A stretch of DNA of 51,288 nucleotides from an uncultured Oscillospiraceae bacterium (GTDB taxonomy: Bacteria; Bacillota; Clostridia; Oscillospirales; Oscillospiraceae). Made by a program: the position numbers and the translations under genes. The notes under the pieces are model-generated. The model was not told the DNA's origin and did no database searches. It saw nothing but the letters and a program-made list of their open reading frames with translations. Position 1 is the stretch's first letter, and each line of letters opens with the position of its first letter. The stretch is from the NCBI GenBank assembly GCA_947587025.1, contig CANPXW010000007.1:1-51288 (forward strand), given 5' to 3'. Positions 46,178-51,288 of this stretch are shown here, one piece after another.

Positions 46178-46863
46178 TGGACGGGCTTCTGCTGGTGGAC
46201 AAGCCCGCCGAGTGGACCAGCATGGACGTGTGCGCCCATCTGCGGGGGGTGCTGCATGAGCGGCACATCGGCCACACGGGCACCCTGGACCCCAACGCCA
46301 CCGGACTGCTGGTGGTGCTGACGGGCAAGGGCACCAAGGCCGCCAAGTACCTGGAAAGCGACGAGAAGGGTTATATCGCCCGGCTGCGGCTGGGCATGCG
46401 CACCGACACCCAGGACATATGGGGCACGGTGCTGGAGCAAAACGGCCAGAGCCGGACACGGGAGCAGATAGAGGCGGCGCTGGAGGGCTTTCGCGGCCCT
46501 ATCATGCAGCTGCCGCCCATGTACTCGGCCATCAAGATACGGGGCAAGAAGCTCTATGAGATCGCCCGCCGGGGCGGCGAGGTGGAGCGCCAGCCCCGGC
46601 CTGTCACCATCCATCGGCTGGAGCTGACGGCTCAGGACGAGGCAGGGGACTGGGGCCTTGCGATAGACTGCTCCAAGGGCACCTATATCCGCACCCTGTG
46701 CGCCGACATCGGCGACGCGCTGGGCTGCGGCGGGTGCATGAGCGCCCTGCGCCGGGTGCGGGCCGGCCGGTTCACCGTGGACCAGGCCCACACGCTGGCT
46801 GAGATACGGCAGGACCCGGAGCGGTACATCCTGCCGCTGGAGCTGACGACCCAAGGGGGATAA
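46177..46863 (+). CDS. truB: tRNA pseudouridine(55) synthase
   Basis: TruB makes pseudouridine 55 in the T-loop of tRNAs. The 228-residue protein begins [20 protein letters not shown], and its catalytic Asp38 is in [34 protein letters not shown] and [20 protein letters not shown] are further family blocks. At 228 residues it is shorter than most TruB proteins (about 300) because the C-terminal PUA-like domain is largely missing, as in several Clostridia. The ATG at 46177 overlaps the nrnA stop (TGATG), with CTGGAGG upstream. Confidence 0.95.
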   Translation: MDGLLLVDKPAEWTSMDVCAHLRGVLHERHIGHTGTLDPNATGLLVVLTGKGTKAAKYLESDEKGYIARLRLGMRTDTQDIWGTVLEQNGQSRTREQIEAALEGFRGPIMQLPPMYSAIKIRGKKLYEIARRGGEVERQPRPVTIHRLELTAQDEAGDWGLAIDCSKGTYIRTLCADIGDALGCGGCMSALRRVRAGRFTVDQAHTLAEIRQDPERYILPLELTTQGG

Positions 46864-46869
46864 ACATAG

Positions 46870-47781
46870 ATGGAGAACATACGGCGGGTAGCCGCCCTTG
46901 GATTTTTCGACGGGGTGCATCTGGGCCATCAGGCGCTGATGCGTCTGGCCCGGCAGCGAGCCGGAGAGCTGGACGCGCGGCCGTCGGTCATCACCTTCGA
47001 CGCCCACCCGGACGTGTTCGTCCACGGGGTGGACGTGCCGCTGCTGACCAGCATGTCCGGCCGGCGGGAGCTGATCGCCCGGGCCGGCGGCATCGACGAC
47101 GTGATCATGCTCCACTTCGACCGCCACTTCATGCAGACGCCCTGGGTGGACTTCATCCGCTCGGTGACGGATGGCATGGGCGCGGTGCATCTGGTCATGG
47201 GCCGGGATTTCTGCTGCGGCTGGCGGGGCGAGGGCACCGCCCAGCGCATCGCCGCCTGGTGCGGGGAAAACGGCGTGGGCTGCGACATCGTGGACCAGGT
47301 CAAGCTGGACGGCACGGTGGTCAGCTCCACCCACATCCGCAAGCTCATCCAGGGGGGGGACATGGAGCAGGCGGCCCGTTTTTTGGGCCACCCCTATTCG
47401 GTGTCCGATACTGTTGTGCACGGCTACCAGCGTGGCCGGCGCATGGGCATCCCCACCATCAATTTCCCCATCCCGGCAGACGTGATCCAGCCCCGGTACG
47501 GAGTGTACGCCACCTGCGCCTATCTGCCCGGCGGCCCTTGTCCCGCAGTGACCAATGTGGGCGTGCGGCCCACCTTTGAGGGGGACCGGTCGGTGACGGT
47601 GGAGACCAATCTGCTGGACTTCTCCGGCCAGCTCTACGGCGCGAAGGTGCGGGTGGACTTTCTGGCGTTTTTGCGGGACGAGACCCGCTTTGAGAACCAG
47701 GAGCAGCTGGCGGAGCAGATACGCCGGGACATCGACGCCGCCCGGGCCTATTTTGACCGGCACAAGGGGAGAGCGCTATGA
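46870..47781 (+). CDS. ribF: Bifunctional riboflavin kinase / FAD synthetase
   Basis: RibF turns riboflavin into FMN and then FAD. The 303-residue protein has the nucleotidyltransferase part (ALGFFDGVHLGHQALM at residues 9-24, then VMGRDFCCGWRGEGT) and a kinase part (QRGRRMGIPTINFPIPADVI, YGVYATCAYLPGG, NVGVRPTFEGDRSV). The conserved GFFDGVHLGH lies about ten residues from the start, so the N-terminus is slightly short for the family; no earlier start was found. The variant RRMGIPTINF differs from the common KLGFPTAN. It follows truB by six bases and overlaps ruvC (ATGA). Confidence 0.95.
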   Translation: MENIRRVAALGFFDGVHLGHQALMRLARQRAGELDARPSVITFDAHPDVFVHGVDVPLLTSMSGRRELIARAGGIDDVIMLHFDRHFMQTPWVDFIRSVTDGMGAVHLVMGRDFCCGWRGEGTAQRIAAWCGENGVGCDIVDQVKLDGTVVSSTHIRKLIQGGDMEQAARFLGHPYSVSDTVVHGYQRGRRMGIPTINFPIPADVIQPRYGVYATCAYLPGGPCPAVTNVGVRPTFEGDRSVTVETNLLDFSGQLYGAKVRVDFLAFLRDETRFENQEQLAEQIRRDIDAARAYFDRHKGRAL

Positions 47782-48293
47782 GGATACTGGGCATCGACCC
47801 CGGCGTGGGCACGGTGGGCTTCGGCGTGGTGGACGCGGTGAAAGGCAGGAACACCTACGTGGCCTGCGGAGCCGTCACCACGCCCCCCAATACGGCGCTC
47901 TCGCCCCGGCTGGACATGATCTACAACGATCTCAACGAGCTGATCGTCACCTTTGCCCCGGAGGCCATCGCGGTAGAGGAGCTGTTCTTCTCCAAGAACA
48001 TCACCACCGGCATCGCCGTGGCCCACGGCCGGGGCGTCATCCTGCTCAGCGCCTACCGCAGCGGGGTGCCCGTGTTCGAGTACACGCCCATGCAGGTCAA
48101 GCAGGCCGTGGTGGGCTACGGCAACGCCAAGAAGAATCAGGTCATCTACATGGTCCAGCGGCTGCTGAACATGAAGACGCCGCCTAAGCCGGACGACGCG
48201 GCCGACGCGCTGGCGCTGGCCATCTGCCACGCCCGGAGCATGACCAGCCGCCTGGCGGCGGAGGAAGGAGACAACCCGTGTTCTACCATCTGA
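47778..48293 (+). CDS. ruvC: Holliday junction resolvase RuvC
   Basis: RuvC cuts Holliday junctions during recombination repair. The 171-residue endonuclease has the first catalytic Asp in RILGIDPGVGTVGFGVV, the Glu in AIAVEELFFSKNITTGI, and the last acidic pair in KPDDAADALALAICHA. Length and motif order are standard. It overlaps ribF by four bases and ruvA by 16, which makes it part of the translation operon by layout. No yebC precedes it. Confidence 0.96.
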   Translation: MRILGIDPGVGTVGFGVVDAVKGRNTYVACGAVTTPPNTALSPRLDMIYNDLNELIVTFAPEAIAVEELFFSKNITTGIAVAHGRGVILLSAYRSGVPVFEYTPMQVKQAVVGYGNAKKNQVIYMVQRLLNMKTPPKPDDAADALALAICHARSMTSRLAAEEGDNPCSTI

Positions 48294-48895
48294 ACGGCGT
48301 CGTCACCGAGCTGGAGCCCAATCTGGCCGTGATCGACTGCGGCGGCGTGGGCTTTGCCGTCACCGTGACGGCGGTCACCCAGGGCCGGCTCAAGCGGGGC
48401 GAAAGGGCAAAGCTCTTTATCTGCGAGCAGGTGCGTGAGGACGCCTTCGAGCTGTACGGCTTCGCCACGGCGGAGGAGAAGCGCTGCTTCGAGATGCTCA
48501 TCTCCGTCTCCGGCGTGGGGCCGAAGGCGGCTGTGTCCATCCTGTCGGCCAACACCACAGAGCGGGTGTGCATGGCCATCATGTCCGACGATGAGCGTGT
48601 GCTCACGGCGGCCGCCGGTGTGGGCAAGCGCCTGGCCCAGCGCATCATCCTGGAGCTGAAGGACAAGATGCAGAAGCAGGCGGCGGACATATCCCTGCCG
48701 GGCCCCGGTATCGGCGCGGCCGTGCCGGCGGACGGGGCGGGACAGACGAAGCTGGCGGACGTGGTCAGCGCCCTGACCGTGCTGGGCTACAGCCGGGCCG
48801 AGTGCACTGCCGCCCTCAAGGGCCTGGACCTGGAGGCTCTCAGTCTGGAGGACGCCATCCGCGCCGCGCTGCGCAACATCTCCACCCGCGCGTGA
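48278..48895 (+). CDS. ruvA: Holliday junction branch migration protein RuvA
   Basis: RuvA binds four-way junctions and docks RuvB. The 205-residue protein starts with a GTG (FYHLNGVVTELEPNLAVIDC) after AAGGAGAC. The two helix-hairpin-helix motifs are around FEMLISVSGVGPKAAVSIL and AAGVGKRLAQRIILELKDKM. The C-terminal RuvB-contacting domain is DVVSALTVLGYSRAECTAAL. The linker before it is short. It lies between ruvC and ruvB as expected. Confidence 0.96.
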   Translation: MFYHLNGVVTELEPNLAVIDCGGVGFAVTVTAVTQGRLKRGERAKLFICEQVREDAFELYGFATAEEKRCFEMLISVSGVGPKAAVSILSANTTERVCMAIMSDDERVLTAAAGVGKRLAQRIILELKDKMQKQAADISLPGPGIGAAVPADGAGQTKLADVVSALTVLGYSRAECTAALKGLDLEALSLEDAIRAALRNISTRA

Positions 48896-48925
48896 GCATG
48901 TGACTGAAAGGGGGCATAGCGCCTT

Positions 48926-49969
48926 ATGAGCATCAATTTTTCCGGCGACGGGCCGGAGGAGGTCCTGACCACCGCCTCGTTCCAGCCGGAGGACGCCACA
49001 GAGGCGTCCCTGCGCCCCAAGCGGCTGGAGGACTATACGGGCCAGGAGAAGGCCAAGGACAACCTGGCAGTGTTCATCCAAGCCGCCAAGATACGCAACG
49101 AGCCGCTGGACCACGTGCTGCTCCACGGCCCTCCGGGCCTGGGCAAGACCACCCTGGCCGGCGTCATCGCTAATGAGATGGGCGTGAGCATGCGCATCAC
49201 CTCCGGCCCGGCCATCGAAAAGCCCGGCGACCTGGTGGCGCTGCTGACCAATCTGCAGGAGAACGACATCCTTTTCCTGGACGAGATACACCGGCTGAAC
49301 CGGTCGGTGGAGGAGATACTCTACCCGGCGATGGAGGATTTCGCCATTGACATCATCCTGGGCAAGGGGCCCTCGGCCAATTCCGTGCGCCTGGATCTGC
49401 CACACTTCACGCTGATCGGCGCTACCACCCGGTCTGGCCAGCTGTCCGCGCCGCTGCGGGACCGGTTCGGCGTGGTGCTGCGGCTGGAGCTTTACAGCAC
49501 CGAGGACCTGCGGCGCATCGTGGAGCGCAGCGCCGGTATCCTGGGAGTGGAGATCGAGCCCGCCGGCGCGGTGGAGATCGCCTCCCGCAGCCGGGGCACG
49601 CCCCGTATCGCCAACCGGATGCTCCGCCGGGTGCGGGATTTTGCCCAGGTGAAGGGGAGGGGCGTCATCACCCAGTCCATCGCCGACGAGGCTCTGCGCC
49701 GCCTGGAGGTGGACAAGGCCGGTCTTGACCAGGTGGACCGGCGGATGCTGCGCAGCATCATCGAGCTGTACGGCGGCGGTCCCGTTGGGCTGGAGGCACT
49801 GGCCGCCACCATCAACGAGGAGGCCGTCACCCTGGAGGACGTCTATGAGCCGTTTCTGCTCCAGCAGGGCTTTCTGACCCGGACGCTCCGGGGCCGGTGC
49901 GTCACCCGGAAGGCCTACGAACACCTTGGCATCGAGTATCTAGGCCAGCAGCAAATGGACGATATGTGA
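48926..49969 (+). CDS. ruvB: Holliday junction branch migration ATPase RuvB
   Basis: RuvB is the hexameric motor that moves Holliday junctions together with RuvA. The 347-residue protein has [20 protein letters not shown], Walker [21 protein letters not shown], Walker [21 protein letters not shown], sensor 1 [20 protein letters not shown] and a C-terminal winged helix ([20 protein letters not shown]). It begins 30 bases after ruvA, with AAAGGGGG further from the start codon than usual. No clear terminator follows; the gap to the next gene is 116 bases. Confidence 0.97.
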   Translation: MSINFSGDGPEEVLTTASFQPEDATEASLRPKRLEDYTGQEKAKDNLAVFIQAAKIRNEPLDHVLLHGPPGLGKTTLAGVIANEMGVSMRITSGPAIEKPGDLVALLTNLQENDILFLDEIHRLNRSVEEILYPAMEDFAIDIILGKGPSANSVRLDLPHFTLIGATTRSGQLSAPLRDRFGVVLRLELYSTEDLRRIVERSAGILGVEIEPAGAVEIASRSRGTPRIANRMLRRVRDFAQVKGRGVITQSIADEALRRLEVDKAGLDQVDRRMLRSIIELYGGGPVGLEALAATINEEAVTLEDVYEPFLLQQGFLTRTLRGRCVTRKAYEHLGIEYLGQQQMDDM

Positions 49970-50051
49970 CTTTTTGGTCAGACAGAGTGTTATTTCATCC
50001 ATTATCTGTCAAATTTATCTGGAAAATTGCAAGATTATTTGTAAAAAATGC

Positions 50052-50079
50052 TTGACTTCTCGATTTAGCGCGATATAAT
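50052..50079 (+). promoter_or_regulatory. Sigma-A promoter of the sigma-H-like gene
   Basis: TTGACT at 50052-50057 and a perfect TATAAT at 50074-50079 are 16 bases apart. The predicted transcription start, about seven bases past the -10 box, coincides with the GTG start codon at 50086. Confidence 0.7.
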
Positions 50080-50085
50080 TACATT

Positions 50086-50706
50086 GTGTTACCGGAGTAT
50101 ATTTCAAAATCGGATGAAGAATTGCAGCGTCTTGCCCGCAGAGGCGACGTAGCCGGGGAGAGCGCCCTGGCCGAACGTTATGCGCGCGAGGTGCGTATGT
50201 GTGCCCGGCCATATTTTCTGATCGGCGGCGACAGCGAGGATCTGATCCAGGAGGGGATGATCGGACTGTTGTTCGCCATCCGCGAGTACGACAGCGAAAA
50301 GGGCGCGTCCTTCCGGACCTATGCCCGCATCTGTATCCTGAACCGCATCAAGTCCGCCGTTCGCAGCGCCCAGCGTATGAAAAACGCGCCCCTTAACGAC
50401 GGTATCCCCTTAGACGATGTCCTCTCAGATGAATCCCAGTCCCTAGGTACCAACTACTACGCGCGCAGTCCCGAGGAGCAGGTTCTGGCCAGAGAGACCG
50501 ACAGAGAGTTCATTTCCGCCTATTCACGGTGTTTGTCAAAATTGGAAGCCGAGATACTCGCGCTTTTCCTGGATGGCCTTTCCTATGAGGAGATGGCCGA
50601 GGCGTCCGGGCGCGATGTGAAGGCCGTGGACAACGCCGTCCAGCGCATACGGCGCAAGCTGGCGAAACTGCCCCAGGCGAAAACAGCGCAAGCTGATCGC
50701 AAATAA
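50086..50706 (+). CDS. sigH: Sigma-70 family factor, sigma-H type
   Basis: The 206-residue protein matches the early sporulation and stationary-phase sigma factor SigH. Region 2 reads CARPYFLIGGDSEDLIQEGM with IGLLFAIREYDSEKGASFRT, close to the YFLIG-DxEDxIQEGMIGL signature I recall for SigH. Region 4 is CLSKLEAEILALFLDGLSYE with EMAEASGRDVKAVDNAVQRI. The start is a GTG at 50086 with no ribosome site, located where transcription should begin; the family's N-terminal SDEELQRLARRGD starts eight residues later, which supports this start. Unlike Bacillus, it is not followed by the rpmG-secE-nusG genes in this window; a zinc-ribbon gene comes next. Confidence 0.8.
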   Translation: MLPEYISKSDEELQRLARRGDVAGESALAERYAREVRMCARPYFLIGGDSEDLIQEGMIGLLFAIREYDSEKGASFRTYARICILNRIKSAVRSAQRMKNAPLNDGIPLDDVLSDESQSLGTNYYARSPEEQVLARETDREFISAYSRCLSKLEAEILALFLDGLSYEEMAEASGRDVKAVDNAVQRIRRKLAKLPQAKTAQADRK

Positions 50707-50748
50707 ATCTGCCCTATATGGGAAATATCATCAAAGAGAGGAACCACA

Positions 50749-51030
50749 ATGTACGAAGACAAGACCCTCGTATGCAAGGAATGCGGACAGGAGTTCGTGT
50801 TCACCGCCGGTGAGCAGGAGTTTTATGCCGAGCGCGGCTTCCAGAACGAGCCCCAGCGCTGCAAGGCCTGCCGTGACGCCCGCAAGGCCGCTGCCCGCGG
50901 TCCCCGGGAGTTCTTCACCGCCACCTGCGCCGCTTGCGGCGGCGAGGCCCGCGTCCCCTTCGAGCCGAAGAGCGATCGCCCTGTGTACTGCAGCGAGTGC
51001 TTCGCGAAGATGCGCGCCGGTGAGCTCTAA
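50749..51030 (+). CDS. Zinc-ribbon domain protein
   Basis: The 93-residue protein has two zinc-ribbon-like halves: LVCKECGQEFVF with RCKACRDARKAA, and TCAACGGEARVPF with VYCSECFAKM. That gives four CxxC pairs, enough for two zinc ions. The first half (KECGQEFVFTAGEQEFYAER) is the family of small zinc-ribbon proteins widespread in Firmicutes, whose function is not established. AGAGAGGAACC precedes the ATG, 42 bases after the sigma gene. A strong terminator follows, so it is probably transcribed with the sigma gene or from a promoter I could not identify. Confidence 0.88.
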   Translation: MYEDKTLVCKECGQEFVFTAGEQEFYAERGFQNEPQRCKACRDARKAAARGPREFFTATCAACGGEARVPFEPKSDRPVYCSECFAKMRAGEL

Positions 51031-51048
51031 GCCCCTGGACAAAGTAGG

Positions 51049-51080
51049 AAATAGAGGAAGCGCTGCCGCTTCCTCTATTT
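51049..51080 (+). terminator. Terminator after the zinc-ribbon gene
   Basis: AAATAGAGGAAGCG at 51049-51062 pairs perfectly with CGCTTCCTCTATTT at 51067-51080 around the loop CTGC, followed by TATATT. It is a 14-bp rho-independent terminator. Confidence 0.9.
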
Positions 51081-51084
51081 TATA

Positions 51085-51113
51085 TTGCAATCCTCGGCCG
51101 ATGGAGATATAAT
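51085..51113 (+). promoter_or_regulatory. Promoter of the DUF1858 gene
   Basis: TTGCAA at 51085-51090 and TATAAT at 51108-51113 are 17 bases apart. The start codon of the next gene is 45 bases past the -10 box, after a clear CAGGAGG. Confidence 0.7.
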
Positions 51114-51157
51114 ATCTCTTGTGATAAGAACAACACAGCCTGTCAGGAGGTCAAATC

Positions 51158-51288
51158 ATGTACCAGATCACCAAGGATACCATCGTATACGATATTATGG
51201 TCAACGCTCCCATGACCCAGCCCCTGTTCCAGCGCATCGGCATGCACTGCCTGGGCTGCGCCTACGCCACCGGCGAGAGCGTGGAGCA
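51158..51288 (+). CDS. DUF1858 domain protein, N-terminal part (3' end outside window)
   Basis: Only the first 43 residues are present. TIVYDIMVNAPMTQPLFQRI followed by GMHCLGCAYATGESVE is the DUF1858 domain, a small module with a redox-active CxxC (Cys33 and Cys36) often found alone or next to hybrid cluster proteins in anaerobes. Its biochemical role is not established. CAGGAGG lies ten bases before the ATG, and the gene has its own promoter. Confidence 0.85.
   Translation, partial: MYQITKDTIVYDIMVNAPMTQPLFQRIGMHCLGCAYATGESVE

Overview
The window looks like chromosome from a GC-rich, spore-forming anaerobic Firmicute, most likely a gut Clostridia of the Oscillospiraceae type (inferred). 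The evidence is strong AAGGAGG-type ribosome sites, a sporulation sigma-K gene with a pro-sequence, a sigma-H-like gene, a Firmicutes-style rimP-nusA-infB operon, a 2-hydroxyacyl-CoA dehydratase activase typical of amino-acid-fermenting anaerobes, and a GH112 phosphorylase for mucin and milk-glycan disaccharides. I see no rRNA, tRNA, CRISPR array, insertion sequence or prophage.

Layout. 1-2525: end of a sugar ABC permease and galacto-N-biose/lacto-N-biose phosphorylase. 2568-6216: HAD phosphatase, dapF, an S66 peptidase and a LacI regulator. 6268-9630: a MATE exporter, an acetyltransferase remnant, an AlkZ-like gene on the minus strand, and a dihydrouridine synthase gene broken by an in-frame TGA. 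9647-16998: uvrA, a small membrane exporter, recD2, a ComF-type gene and a divergent mreB, apparently one operon ending in a strong hairpin. 16998-20921: lipase-like hydrolase (-), glpK (+) and gdhA (-).

21056-24388 and 36141-39461 hold two paralogous four-gene cassettes: ECF sigma factor, six-helix membrane protein, ABC ATPase, ABC permease. They are laid out alike, with the same gene overlaps, and are the best candidate for an undescribed system. The six-helix protein sits where an anti-sigma factor would be expected. Between them lie an XRE-TPR regulator divergent from an ABC exporter, a nitroreductase-MATE pair (-), a 1411-residue double activase, and a polar amino acid (cystine-like) ABC transporter.

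39584-40270 is sigK. 40339-49969 is a long operon with a leader terminator: rimP, nusA, rnpM, ylxQ, infB, rbfA, nrnA, truB, ribF, then ruvC, ruvA and ruvB, so ribosome maturation is followed by Holliday-junction processing. 50052-51288 holds a sigma-H-like gene whose promoter predicts a leaderless mRNA, a zinc-ribbon protein, and the start of a DUF1858 protein. Many long antisense reading frames exist but are shadows caused by GC-rich third codon positions.
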